Origin: Bradyrhizobium sp. CB82
GTDB taxonomy: Bacteria; Pseudomonadota; Alphaproteobacteria; Rhizobiales; Xanthobacteraceae
DNA: 64,000 nt
NCBI RefSeq assembly: GCF_029714405.1
Contig: NZ_CP121650.1
Location: 8,995,001-9,059,000 of the forward strand
Direction: 5' to 3'
In this document: in pieces, positions 25,977 through 35,260 of the stretch
Layout: each line of letters opens with the position of its first letter
Numbering within the stretch: the first letter of the stretch is position 1
Notes under the pieces: generated by a model
The model's input: only the letters and a program-made list of their open reading frames with translations
The model's database searches: none
What the model was told of the DNA's origin: nothing
Position numbers and translations under genes: made by a program

Positions 25977-27152
25977 TCATTCCGGAGCCAACGCGAAGCC
26001 TCTCTCGGAGTCGTCGGGATCGAAGTCCGCCACGGAAGTGGGATCGGCGGACGTCAGAAGCTTTTCTCCGACAGATTCGGCATTTGGTCGGACTTTTGAC
26101 AAAGCGATCTTCTGCCACCAGAGCGCGGCCAGACCGGCGACATGGGGGCACGCCATGCTCGTTCCGCTCATGACCGCGAATCCATTTTTCTTTCCTGCCG
26201 ACAGAACATCCTGGCCAGGTGCGCAGATCTTAGCGCGGCCATTGGAGAAGTCAGCGATCTCGAATTTGCCTCCAGCGTCACGTACGGCAGCGACCGAGAT
26301 AACTCTCGACGCTGCCGAAGGCAGTGACGCCGATATTCGAAACCGAGGGTCCTTCTGCCTTTGACTTTCGTTGCCAGCCGCAGCGATCACCATAGGACCC
26401 CGCCCGAATGATTTCCCCGCGTCAATCATCCCCATCATGGAGTCGAACATCCTTAGGTTATCTTTGAAGTGCTCGAGCCCGATCGAGACGGCAAGTTCCT
26501 TCGGGTAGCCTTGTTGTTCGAGGCGGTCCACCATGCCGGGAAAATCGAAACCGAGTGACATCGAGACAATGTTGACGCCTTTGTCCGCCGCCCAGTTGAG
26601 CGCCCTAAAGATAGATAGGGAGTCGCCGCTCCCGTCGTTCTTGAAGACTTTCGCTATGAAAGCCTTGCTGATGTTTCGAGCAATCCCGATGCGAGTACCT
26701 CCGGAGTCTTTGCCGAATATGGTGCCCGCACAATGCGTCCCATGTCCATCATCGTCGCCGTTCCCGGATCCGCCGAAATCCTCCTCTTCGATATCCACGC
26801 CAAAGAACGAAGGATGATTCCTATCGATTCCGGTGTCGAGGATCGCGACGGTGACACCGGCCCCGTCGAGCTTCGAGCGGTCGGCGCGGACAGCCGAGAT
26901 TCCCCAAGCGGTCGGCAAAACGTCGTTCACACTCAACTGCCGCTTCTCGATCGGGCTTATCAGAGCCGTCGGCATGATGAGACCACAATCCTCGACGTTC
27001 GGGTCATTTTCGATGTCCGATACGTTCTTCTTGGAAAGATCGGCTTCATAGATCCGGATGCTGGCACCATCCGTTCGTGGACCCGCGCTCGGCGACGCTC
27101 CGCCGGAACGCAGCCGCTTCGGGGCTTCGAGGATCGCATATCTTCGCAGCAT
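25977..27152 (-). CDS. Subtilisin-like serine protease (S8), cytoplasmic
   Basis: 391 residues with an intact S8 triad: Asp106 (AILDTGID), His137 (DGHGTHCAG) and Ser332 (SGTSMACPHVAG), with oxyanion Asn261 (AAAGNES). Residues about 30-65 resemble a short I9-like propeptide (IRIYEADLSKKNVSDIEND). No signal peptide is visible, unlike most secreted subtilases, so it probably acts inside the cell. It lies 38 bp downstream of the propeller-CHAT gene and 17 bp upstream of TPR-CHAT, which points to one operon and possibly a proteolytic relay. Confidence 0.9.
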   Translation of the reverse strand: MLRRYAILEAPKRLRSGGASPSAGPRTDGASIRIYEADLSKKNVSDIENDPNVEDCGLIMPTALISPIEKRQLSVNDVLPTAWGISAVRADRSKLDGAGVTVAILDTGIDRNHPSFFGVDIEEEDFGGSGNGDDDGHGTHCAGTIFGKDSGGTRIGIARNISKAFIAKVFKNDGSGDSLSIFRALNWAADKGVNIVSMSLGFDFPGMVDRLEQQGYPKELAVSIGLEHFKDNLRMFDSMMGMIDAGKSFGRGPMVIAAAGNESQRQKDPRFRISASLPSAASRVISVAAVRDAGGKFEIADFSNGRAKICAPGQDVLSAGKKNGFAVMSGTSMACPHVAGLAALWWQKIALSKVRPNAESVGEKLLTSADPTSVADFDPDDSERGFALAPE

Positions 27153-27190
27153 GTTCAGAACCCTATGATTTCGGTTTTTCTAGCCATTTT

Positions 27191-28084
27191 CTATTCTAGG
27201 ACGAGGCGCCTGGTCGGATCCCCGTAGAACACGTAGGATGACCACGTTTGCGTAGCGCGTGGACCCATTTCCTTCAGGTGAAGTCTCGCCAAACGGAGCG
27301 CTTCCGCGAACGGAACGCCTTCGAGACGATTTCGGCGCACGATCCGCCACCAGAGATCGTAGGAAGGAGGAAAAAGGCGCGCATAGAATGCCGATGCGAA
27401 GCCGGCAGCGAAGTCGTCCCCGATCGGCCACTGCGCTCCAATGAAATAGGTCGCGTTAGTGACGAAGGCGGAAGCGAAGCCATAGACCTGCGCGCCGCGC
27501 TCCCATGTGGCCTCTCGCGAGGTGCCGCACCCGTTGATGAAAGCTAGAACCAGGTTGTGCGGCTTCGCTTTGAGGGCTGCCGCGACTTCCTCGGCAGTGA
27601 TCCGGTCATCCAGGATGGGCAGGTAGCTCGCTTCGGCCGCGTCCGGCAGAAACTCGGCATGCCCCGCATAGTGAAAGAAATGTGAGCAGCAAATCGCTTC
27701 GAGCACCTCTTCTTTCGTCGCCTCCGGACGAACTAACACGACCTCCGCCCCCCAAGATCGCGCCGCATCGGCGACCGCCTTCGCTTCGACCGACGCGTTC
27801 GGGAGATCGGTTTCGATCTGTTCTCCAACCATCTCGCGGAGGCGAGGTGCGAAAACTGCGACTCTAAGTCTGGACGATCGAGGTGGCTTTGCCTGAACAA
27901 GAACGTCCGCCGAGACCGTTCTTCCTATCGCGTACTTGAGCTGCATAAGGCTGCCTGCACCGTCGTCGGCCAACTCCAAAGGGAACCAAAGTAACGTTTT
28001 CGATAGATCCACACTCATCGCTCCGTTTCCGGGTTGGCTCGTGACGAAGCGGAGATTTTGAGGAAGCGCCTCGTCGCCTAGCAT
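27191..28084 (-). pseudogene. C-terminal CHAT-domain fragment of an IS-split membrane propeller-CHAT gene
   Basis: 297-codon fragment carrying a CHAT domain with His in HYAGHAEF and Cys in LAFINGCGTS, ending WSSYVFYGDPTRR. The apparent ATG (complement of 28082-28084) lies in the terminal repeat of the IS701 element, and the next codon comes from the CTAG target site. The fragment is therefore the 3' part of the gene that resumes at 29506. Removing the IS and one CTAG gives ...ATT CTA GGC GAC... with no frame change (...VAPIL-GDEALPQNL...). It may still be translated from the IS-borne ATG, but it would lack the sensor half. Confidence 0.8.
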
Positions 28085-28106
28085 TACAGTTGCTATTTTC
28101 GGTGAG
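28082..28106 (+). repeat. IS701 left terminal inverted repeat
   Basis: Begins CATTACAGTTGC immediately inside the CTAG target copy. It pairs imperfectly with the right end and also supplies the ATG that starts the CHAT fragment on the minus strand. Confidence 0.85.
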
Positions 28107-28126
28107 TTCTGAATCCATGGGTGACC

Positions 28127-29347
28127 ATGATTCGGGATCTGATGATTGGTGGTGCGTCGGTTGAAGATACGCTGACGCTATGGGCTTCCTCGGTGCGAGA
28201 TGCCAAGCAACGCATCCGTCCGCTGTTTACGCAGGAGCGGGTCGCGGCCTCGGCGTGGCAGTTTCTCGACGGACTGTTGGGCAACGAACCGCGCAAGACG
28301 GGTTGGATGCGGGCGGAGGCGGCTGGCGATCCAGGCCCGTGGCGCCAGCAGGCGATTCTGGGCCGAGGGCATTGGGACGCCGACGCGCTGCGCGACATTG
28401 TGCGCGAGTACGCGCTGGAATCGCTTGGCGATGAGGACGCGGTCCTGGTCATCGATGAGACCGGCTTTTTGAAACAGGGCAAGGCCTCGTGCGGGGTCGC
28501 GCGCCAGTACACTGGCTCGGCGGGCAAGATCACCAATTGCCAGATCGGAGTGTTCGCCTCCTATGTGTCGCGGCATGGCCATGCCTTCGTCGACCGGGCG
28601 CTCTACCTGCCAAAGGAATGGACGGACGACCCCGCTCGCCTGAAGGCAGCGCATGTCCCGAGCGGTGTGGGCTTTGCGACGAAGCCCAAGATCGCGCGTC
28701 GAATGATCGCTCGCGCGACCGCCGCAAAGGTGCCGTTCTCGTTCGTGGCGGCGGATTGCGTGTATGGCACGGGCGAGATCGAAACCCTGCTGCGCAAGGC
28801 GGGCAAAGGCTATGTTCTGGGTGTTGCGTCCAATCATGTGTTCCGTTCCTGGGGCAAGCAGCAGCCTGTCGCCGGCACCGCCGCCGCGATCGCGCAGAGT
28901 CTTCCCAAGAAGGCCTGGCACCACCTGTCGTCCGGCGAAGGGACCAAAGGTCCGCGCTGGCACGACTGGGCCTATCTCGAGTTGGCCGATCTCGAAGCCA
29001 GTGAATACAACGACGACCTTGCCGGGGAATGGACGCGGGGTCTTCTGATCCGCCGCAACATTGCCGACGGCAGCTTGGCCTTCTTCTCCACATGGTGCCC
29101 CAAGGGCACCTCCATCCAGAAGCTGGTGTCGGTGGAAGGCCATCGCTGGGCCATCGAGGACAGCTTCGAAACTGCCAAGAACGAGTTCGGTCTTGATCAC
29201 AACGAAACTCGCTCCTGGCATGGCTGGCATCGCCATGTCTCACTCGTCATGCTTGCCTTTGCCATGATGGCCGTCATCCGTCATCGGGCCAACGCTGAGC
29301 CAGCACTCAAAAAAACACGACGCCGGCGCACCAAACATCGTTCCTGA
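28127..29347 (+). CDS. IS701-family transposase (main frame)
   Basis: 406 codons from ATG 28127 (MIRDLMIGGASVEDTL); a GTG at 28121 is also in frame. It is a DDE transposase of the IS701 group with VLVIDETGFLKQGKASCGVA, a central FVAADCVYGTGEIE and WAIEDSFETAKNEFGLDH carrying the catalytic Asp, Asp and Glu. The zero frame ends early in KKTRRRRTKHRS. The usual family C-terminus (LIRWSIQEIRRIAIKLAQRR) is present just downstream in the -1 frame, and a run of seven A (around 29308-29315) lies between. Either -1 frameshifting or an indel is implied. Confidence 0.9.
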   Translation: MIRDLMIGGASVEDTLTLWASSVRDAKQRIRPLFTQERVAASAWQFLDGLLGNEPRKTGWMRAEAAGDPGPWRQQAILGRGHWDADALRDIVREYALESLGDEDAVLVIDETGFLKQGKASCGVARQYTGSAGKITNCQIGVFASYVSRHGHAFVDRALYLPKEWTDDPARLKAAHVPSGVGFATKPKIARRMIARATAAKVPFSFVAADCVYGTGEIETLLRKAGKGYVLGVASNHVFRSWGKQQPVAGTAAAIAQSLPKKAWHHLSSGEGTKGPRWHDWAYLELADLEASEYNDDLAGEWTRGLLIRRNIADGSLAFFSTWCPKGTSIQKLVSVEGHRWAIEDSFETAKNEFGLDHNETRSWHGWHRHVSLVMLAFAMMAVIRHRANAEPALKKTRRRRTKHRS

Positions 29348-29505
29348 TCCGCTGGTCGATCCAGGAAATCCGTCGCATCGCTATCAAGCTCGCTCAACGG
29401 CGCATCTCGATCGACCGTGTTCTCGCATGGTCGCTTTGGCGGCGAGCTCACCAGGCCGACGCTCGCCGCGCTCACCTCAGACGAAAAATGCAACTGTCAT
29501 GCTAG
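29348..29505 (+). other. C-terminal part of the IS701 transposase in the -1 frame
   Basis: From about 29310 the -1 frame reads KKNTTPAHQTSFLIRWSIQE, then AWSLWRRAHQADARRAH, ending MQLSC and TAG. This is the C-terminus that full-length IS701 transposases normally carry. The TAG (29503-29505) is contributed by the CTAG target duplication, so the length of the C-terminus depends on the insertion site. Confidence 0.7.
29477..29501 (-). repeat. IS701 right terminal inverted repeat
   Basis: Reads CATGACAGTTGC inward from the CTAG target copy. On the minus strand it contributes the last codon and the TGA stop of the propeller fragment. Confidence 0.85.
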
Positions 29506-32106
29506 AATGGGGGCGACGCGATCGATGACTGAGCAGAATTCTTCGCGGGAAGCCCGAAGCTTTCCCTCCGCCATGCTTACCAAGTGCGGAAGCACCTCTT
29601 TCGGTGTTCCGTCGAGTTGCGACGACGGCAAGTCGGCCTTGAATTGGACAGGTGTTATTTCAGATGGAGCTTTCAATGCGAAGCGGACCAGATCATCGCC
29701 GATGTCAGCAATCTCAACGGCGTACCGAATATCCGATCTGTCCGTCGACCACTTGAGACCGCCGACCCTTCGCAGTACAAAACCGGTCGGACCTCGCCGC
29801 GTCAGCAACAAACCAGCCAGCCCGATTGCCAGAAGTATCGTAGCGCCGAGCTCAATTGGGTTTCGGAAGAACGGCAACCGCACATCGAAATCGGACGTTG
29901 CCGGAGATCCGATATTGAGAAAGCCGTCCGTGACGATCGTGGTGACGCGATAGTGCGTCCAGTCGAAGAGATTAGACAAGTCCAATCGATTCTCCGGACC
30001 CTGGAGGTGGTCGGGCGCGTTCGCGATCGGCGGATCGTAGGCGAGGTTCGTCGTATTGGTCGAGGGATTCCCGACAAGTCCTGGGACCGCAATTCTATAA
30101 GTCACTGCGTTCGTCTTAATAATCGTGGCGGCGGGCGTTCGATCGAGTGTAGTTGTTGGCGACGCCGTGGGCAGATCGATCAAGGACACTCGCGAGTCCG
30201 ACGCCTCCCAGAAGGACCGGCCAGTCGACGGAACTATGCCGTCGATTGGAAGGGCAAGCCTTGGATCGATCTCCCTGAGGTTTCGCCAACCACCTTCCGT
30301 GGACGTGCCCTCCCAACGAAAGAGCCCAGAATCGCTTGCCGCGAGAACGCCGAGCGTAGGATGAACGGCAAACTGACGGATGATGTACGGCTCTTCTTGC
30401 AGATTCGAGGCGCCGCGCCGGACAACTGAATAACCTTTTCCATCTCTCTTCAGAAGCACGGTTCCGCCCCAGCCACCGGAAGCCAAGGCATCCACACCCT
30501 TGATTGCGGAGGTGAAAGCAACGGCTCCGAACAGGTGCTTCTTTGCGAATGGGGCGAAATCGAACGGCCCGATTTCCTTCGGGCCATCAGCTACGACGAC
30601 GATGCTTTGCATGCCTACGGCCAACAACGAACCAGCATCGTCGAAGGCCACCGCACTTATAGCCGCACCTCCGTCCTGTTCGATCGCTTCGGCCGATTTC
30701 TTCCAAGTGCCATCGGTCAGACAGAGCGCGACCGGCGCCCAAGATAGGCCGACGCAGGCTTTACCGCCGGCAGCAATCGTCAGAGATGAAGGAACTACTT
30801 GGCCCTTGAACGGTACGGGATAGTCCGCGACCCGATCAAATTTCTCTCCAGAGGCGGCGAACAAGCCAGCGGCGGTGAGCACCCAAAGTCTACCCTCCGG
30901 AGAAGTCGCCAAGAGCGCTCCATGATAGTAGCTCGAACTGGGCGCTTCCTTTGAGACAGGGACCTCGAGCTTTGTCGCCCCGAACGCCCGATTTAGCCGC
31001 CACACCTCATCGTTCTGAAGGCCAACGATCAGTCCGCCGTTCGCATCCGGCAGCATCGACGATACTTGGCTGCCGAAATCCCGGTCGCGCGAAACGTCGA
31101 AGTAACGCCAAAGTCCCAAAGCGGAGCCGATCCAGACGTTGGAATGATCGTCGTCGACGACGGAAGTCGCGGTAAGCGGACCGCTCCGCTCCGGTGTCCA
31201 GCGCTTCCAGTCACTACGGTCATGTCGGTACACGCTGTCGGTGGACAGCCAAACGGTGCCGTCCCGTTGCATGTACGTGGCGCTGCAATTGCCGTCCGCG
31301 AGCGGTGTCGTCGACGGCCTGTCGTCGAGCCGCACCGCGACGCAATTCGCGTCAGTCCCGATGAAGATCGCTCCGGCGGAATACGAAACATTGCGCACGA
31401 AGTTGCTGCCCGATGGCAACTTGATCGGCGGCAACGGCGTCGCTTTGCCCGAGAGCGTATCGATCATCGATATCGAGCCCGATTCTGACGTCGCGATAAG
31501 TCTCTCTCCCGCAAAGCCCAGAAAAGAGGCGGTCGTTTGCACAACAACGAGATGGTCGGGGATGGCCTGCTTGAGTTTGGCGAGCGCTTCCGTCTGTTGG
31601 AGGCCAAACCTATTGGATGCGACATAGATCGAACCTTGGTTACCCCTTGCGAACGCCCAGTCGCCCGTTGGACAGGCCGATCCAGGGCAGGCTCCGAATA
31701 TGTTTGCAATCGTTTCGTCCTTCCACAGCCAGACGCTATCGTTGGACGATCCGACCAGAACCGAGCCGTCCTGCGTCTCGACCATGGAATTTACCCGAAT
31801 GGACTGCTGCGCTTCGACTCTCTCGAATTTCGGAGTTCTTGCGGCGATCCCGTCGTAGGAAGCCACGCCCCCGTTCGTCCCGACCCAGATTCGATTCTGG
31901 GCCTTGGACACCAGGATGTGCCTTACGTCGCGATCGGGCAGAGGGACCGGAATGAATTGCCAATTTCCGGTGAGCTCGGAGAAAGGGACGTTCTTCGGTA
32001 GCGGGTCTGGAAGCGTCTGGCTTGCCGCGGGAGCTACTCCAAAGCCCAACACCAATGCCAGACCGACCGCGATCGACAACGATATCAAAACGAGGCGTTC
32101 GCACAT
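29497..32106 (-). pseudogene. N-terminal fragment of an IS-split membrane propeller-CHAT gene
   Basis: About 869 codons from ATG 32106; in-frame starts also exist at 32133 and 32139. The N-terminus (MCERLVLISLSIAVGLALVL) is a signal peptide or signal anchor. Residues about 50-640 are beta-propeller repeats of the two-component-regulator-propeller type (NRIWVGTNGGVASYD, NVWIGSALGLWRYF, GRLWVLTAAGLFAA), probably periplasmic. A Y_Y_Y-like beta domain and a membrane helix (IELGATILLAIGLAGLLL) follow, then a cytoplasmic segment ending VIDRVAPILA, where the IS adds Ala and TGA. The intact gene would encode a protein of about 1,160 residues linking an outside sensor to the cytoplasmic CHAT protease at 27191-28084. 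Confidence 0.8.
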
Positions 32107-32897
32107 GTCGCAGTCTCGACAACTCCAACGCATCTGCAATCACTGTTAGAAATCACCGGCAAAAATGCAAGATAGCTGAGTGACGAAGAACGTCGAGATA
32201 GAAATGAAGCTCGGTCGAACCGGCAGACGTGAAATCGTGAATGCCTTCCATGCGAGCATGTTGTGCACGAGCGAAATCAAACCTCATCAGTGTTTCGGGG
32301 AGAAAACGGCGGATCGCATTGTCTATCGGTTTGGCTTGCCCGAAAAAGCCAACGGCGCCCGCAAGGGGCGCCGGTTGAATGCTTTAGCCTACTGAGAGTT
32401 GGAAGCAGAAACTCCAACGTTCCGGACTCTTCTCGACAGCGAGCATCACTTTCACTCGTTGCAATAAATACAACATAGATAAGTACTCCAAATGAACAGC
32501 GGGGCGTCCGCTTCCGCTAGGGTAGCCTATCGTCCCTAGTCACACAGTCGGATGTGCTGCTGCTTTCGCTGCCATTCGGACGTTCCACTTTTGCGAGCAT
32601 TTTGTCGATCTTATGTCCAAAGATGGCGGCCTCAAGCGCCTACGTCGCCTACTCGCTTCGGCTACTCCTAGCGGCCCCTTTTGAACGATTCAGCCCTGTA
32701 CGAAGGCTGAACAACCACCGATCTTCGTGTTGCATCCGTGTTGCATGGAGCCGATGCGACCCTGCGTAACCCCTTGTAACTCCACGTACTGTACGGAGCA
32801 TACGGAGTCGGCCCCAAGAGGCCGAAATCGATGGCGGAACGAAGCGCGCACATCGAGGAAGTACCGGTGTTTATTGGGTTTCTTGCATCGGAAGGAC
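32107..32897. other. Gene-poor right end of the island, next to tRNA-Arg
   Basis: About 790 bp with no convincing gene; a 71-codon ORF at 32180-32395 has a GTG start and no ribosome-binding site. Two hairpins are visible: AACGGCGCC...GGCGCCGGTT at 32351-32376 and TTCAGCC...GGCTGAA at 32689-32711. The segment is less GC-rich than the surroundings and ends at the 3' end of the tRNA. This is what the attR side of an integrated element looks like, and the hairpins could be recombinase or excisionase sites. No copy of the tRNA end was found elsewhere in the window. Confidence 0.45.
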
Positions 32898-32974
<77 letters not shown>

Positions 32975-33075
32975 GCGGAACCTGCAAGGGGTGCAGGCAC
33001 CTATGGTCTCCATAGCAGAGCGGGTCGCAAATCGCCAGCGTTGCGATGCGCCGGAAGGGCGGCAATCCGGTGGTC

Positions 33076-33270
33076 TCAGTCATGCTCCTCGAGCTGGGCC
33101 GCCGTGCCGTGAACCGGGCAATTCGCGTCGGGCGCGACCAGCATCCCGGATGGCTCCAGCTCGTCCGTCTTGGAGTCATGGGAGATCACGGCGCAGGTGC
33201 AGCCGAGCTCGATCGCCTCCGTCGTTCCGGGTTTTGGCAGCGCGCCATCCGGCGTTGCAGGTATTCGCAT
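33076..33270 (-). CDS. Small conserved-looking hypothetical protein (64 aa)
   Basis: Starts at ATG 33270 (MRIPATPDGALPKPGTTEA), with GGAGG about 6 nt upstream; the longer frame from 33318 is not needed. Two Cys/His clusters, GCTCAVISHD and NCPVHGT, could form a small metal site or a redox pair. It is the first gene on the chromosomal side of the tRNA. Function unknown. Confidence 0.6.
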   Translation of the reverse strand: MRIPATPDGALPKPGTTEAIELGCTCAVISHDSKTDELEPSGMLVAPDANCPVHGTAAQLEEHD

Positions 33271-33384
33271 CAGGACCTCCCGCCTGTTGGATGTCCGCAT
33301 CTCCACGCAGAGAAACATTGGCCATCGTCAATCGTTTCATCTGCGCTCTAATATCGCTCGGTCCAGTCCACGGGGGAGCGCACC

Positions 33385-33741
33385 TTGATCGAGAGCATCA
33401 GCGCCATCACACTCGCCACCCACGACATGGCACGTGCCGTCGGGTTTTACCGTTCGCTGGGTTTTGAGGTTCTGCACGGCGGCGAGGCGGAAACGTTCAC
33501 GAGCCTCCGCGCCGGTCCCGGCTATCTCAACCTGATTGCCCAGCCGGCGGACAAGCACTGGTCCTGGTGGGGCCGCGTCATCTTCTACGTCGCCGACGTC
33601 GATGCCATTCATCAGCGGGCGCTCGCGGCCGGATGGCAGCCCTCGACCACGCCACGCGATGCCGAATGGGGCGAGCGCTACTTCCATCTCACCGACCCCG
33701 ACGGCCACGAACTCAGCTTTGCGCGGCCGTTGCAGCGTTAA
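33385..33741 (+). CDS. VOC superfamily (glyoxalase/bleomycin-resistance) protein
   Basis: 118 residues from a TTG at 33385 preceded by GGGGGAG. A single vicinal-oxygen-chelate module with the typical start (ISAITLATHDMARAVGFYR), a central WGRVIFYVADVDAIH and the end YFHLTDPDGHELSFARPL, where the terminal Glu and a His are usual metal ligands. Such proteins range from glyoxalases to drug-binding proteins; the substrate cannot be read from sequence. Cytoplasmic, apparently single-gene. Confidence 0.85.
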   Translation: MIESISAITLATHDMARAVGFYRSLGFEVLHGGEAETFTSLRAGPGYLNLIAQPADKHWSWWGRVIFYVADVDAIHQRALAAGWQPSTTPRDAEWGERYFHLTDPDGHELSFARPLQR

Positions 33742-34031
33742 TCATATCGCTGAAGTGTTGAGGAGACTACCGACGAAGCGGAGCAAATGCCATTTCGATG
33801 TCGGTAGAATGCAGGCGCGAGCGTGTCGAAGCGCCCTTACCCAGGCACATCCGGGCCATCGCAGCAACAAAATTGCAGAAGCGAAATCGATACAATCTAA
33901 CAATGTACTGCCGGAAGATCGCGACCGCCCCCTTTTCTGCGATCGCCGCGACGCACGGGACAACCTCGGGCGGGGCTTGACTGCAAATCCAAGATTATGG
34001 ACGATCAACCTAAGCTAGTAGGGGGAAGGCA

Positions 34032-34727
34032 ATGTGTACTAGTTGCACACGGCGCGCGCTTGTCGCCGGGCTTGGAGCTTCATTCGTCGTCGGACGATCA
34101 TATGCCCAGGACGCACCGACGATCTGCTCGTTGGCGCCCGCGGCGTTGCAGAATTTCACGACGCATGCGACCTCGGGCAATACGCAGATCGACCACGCGA
34201 TGATTGCCGAGCTCCGGAAGATCCTGAACGTCCTTCCGATCAGCCCTGGCTTCAAGTTCATCGACGATCCGAGCCCGAACGCCTATGCAGTGCCGGACAG
34301 CGTCGTTCCAGACACGCAGGGGACCGTCTACATCGGATTGAACCTCATCAACCGCGAGTTCAGTAACTCCGATTGGGGCGGCGTCGCGGTGGCTGGCATC
34401 TGCGCTCACGAATGCGGCCACATCTACCAATTCTTCAACGGCTACACGCAGTTGCTTTCGGGAGCGACCGCGCAGCTCGTCGAGCTTCATGCCGACTATA
34501 TCGCCGGCTTCTATCTCGGCCGCGACCATTCGCATTCGCGGGAGCACGTCCAGACCTTTGCTCAGAGCCTATTCTCGAAGGGAGATTACAATTTCAACAA
34601 TCCCCAGCATCACGGCACGCCTCAACAGCGGGTCCAGGCCATGACGGCCGGATATGACGCCGGCACTTCGGCAACGGATATTCCCACAGCGATCCGCCAG
34701 GGCGCCGACCACGTGAGGCGGCTATGA
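34032..34727 (+). CDS. Putative secreted zinc metallopeptidase (M48-like HExxH) with Tat-type leader
   Basis: 231 residues. The N-terminus has a twin Arg followed by a hydrophobic stretch (CTRRALVAGLGASFVVG) and AQDA, suggesting Tat export. HECGH at 126-130 is the zinc motif, and Glu151 in QLVELHADYIAG is the likely third ligand, a layout seen in M48-like peptidases. AAGG lies just upstream of the ATG. It overlaps the next small secreted protein by 4 nt (ATGA), so the two are co-expressed. The substrate is probably periplasmic, but this is unknown. Confidence 0.72.
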   Translation: MCTSCTRRALVAGLGASFVVGRSYAQDAPTICSLAPAALQNFTTHATSGNTQIDHAMIAELRKILNVLPISPGFKFIDDPSPNAYAVPDSVVPDTQGTVYIGLNLINREFSNSDWGGVAVAGICAHECGHIYQFFNGYTQLLSGATAQLVELHADYIAGFYLGRDHSHSREHVQTFAQSLFSKGDYNFNNPQHHGTPQQRVQAMTAGYDAGTSATDIPTAIRQGADHVRRL

Positions 34728-35047
34728 AGAGACTGTATCTGGCGGCCATCGCAATCGCGCTCGCGCAGCAGGCCGGAGCCCAGCCGGTCCAGATGGTGTG
34801 TCAGACGCCGCAATTCTGGTGCGGCTTCATCGCCCCCTATGTCGCTCCCAACGGCTACCCCTGCTACTGCAACACGCCAGCGGGTCAGGTATCAGGGTTC
34901 TCGGTCAATCCGAACGGGCAGGCGCCACAGCAGGTCCCTTTCCCACAAACCCCGGTCCCGCAACCGCCGCAGAACACCGGCCGCACCCCAACCAACGACG
35001 AGTGCTTCCGCGGCCTCGGCAATTGCCCCGGCGCGTTCAGCAACTGA
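34724..35047 (+). CDS. Small secreted Pro/Gln-rich protein
   Basis: 107 residues with a signal peptide (MKRLYLAAIAIALAQQAGAQ). The mature part has six Cys (CQTPQFWC, YPCYCNTP, ECFRGLGNC) and a Pro/Gln linker (PQQVPFPQTPVPQPPQN). The Cys pairs suggest disulfides in the periplasm. It is translationally coupled to the metallopeptidase. Function unknown. Confidence 0.7.
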   Translation: MKRLYLAAIAIALAQQAGAQPVQMVCQTPQFWCGFIAPYVAPNGYPCYCNTPAGQVSGFSVNPNGQAPQQVPFPQTPVPQPPQNTGRTPTNDECFRGLGNCPGAFSN

Positions 35048-35260
35048 CCTGGAACGATCGGTCCTCCTTCACCACGCCGCGCGCTCGTCGCGCAACATGG
35101 TGCGACGGACCTCGCCAGAATCGTCGCGCGGCGGCGCGCTGACGAACTCAAAGCTCTCGGGATGCTCGTAGCGGTGAGCCTGTCCTTCAAGAAATTCGTC
35201 ATCGTGGGCTCACGGGACGACGTGTAACAGCCAGAGCCGAGCCTTCAAAGCATCTGCAGC

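Larger units (their letters stand above)
28078..29505 (+). mobile_element. IS701-family insertion sequence with CTAG target-site duplication
   Basis: Element proper is 28082-29501 (1420 bp), flanked by CTAG at 28078-28081 and 29502-29505. Terminal inverted repeats are CATTACAGTTGCTATTTTC at the left and, read inward, CATGACAGTTGCATTTTTC at the right. A 4-bp CTAG duplication is what I expect for IS701-type elements. It carries one transposase gene in the plus direction and has split the propeller-CHAT gene. The ends look intact, so it is probably a recent insertion. Confidence 0.93.

Noticed and set aside
32180..32395. 71-codon ORF in the island end
   Set aside because: GTG start without a ribosome-binding site, no recognisable domain, and it runs into a GC hairpin.
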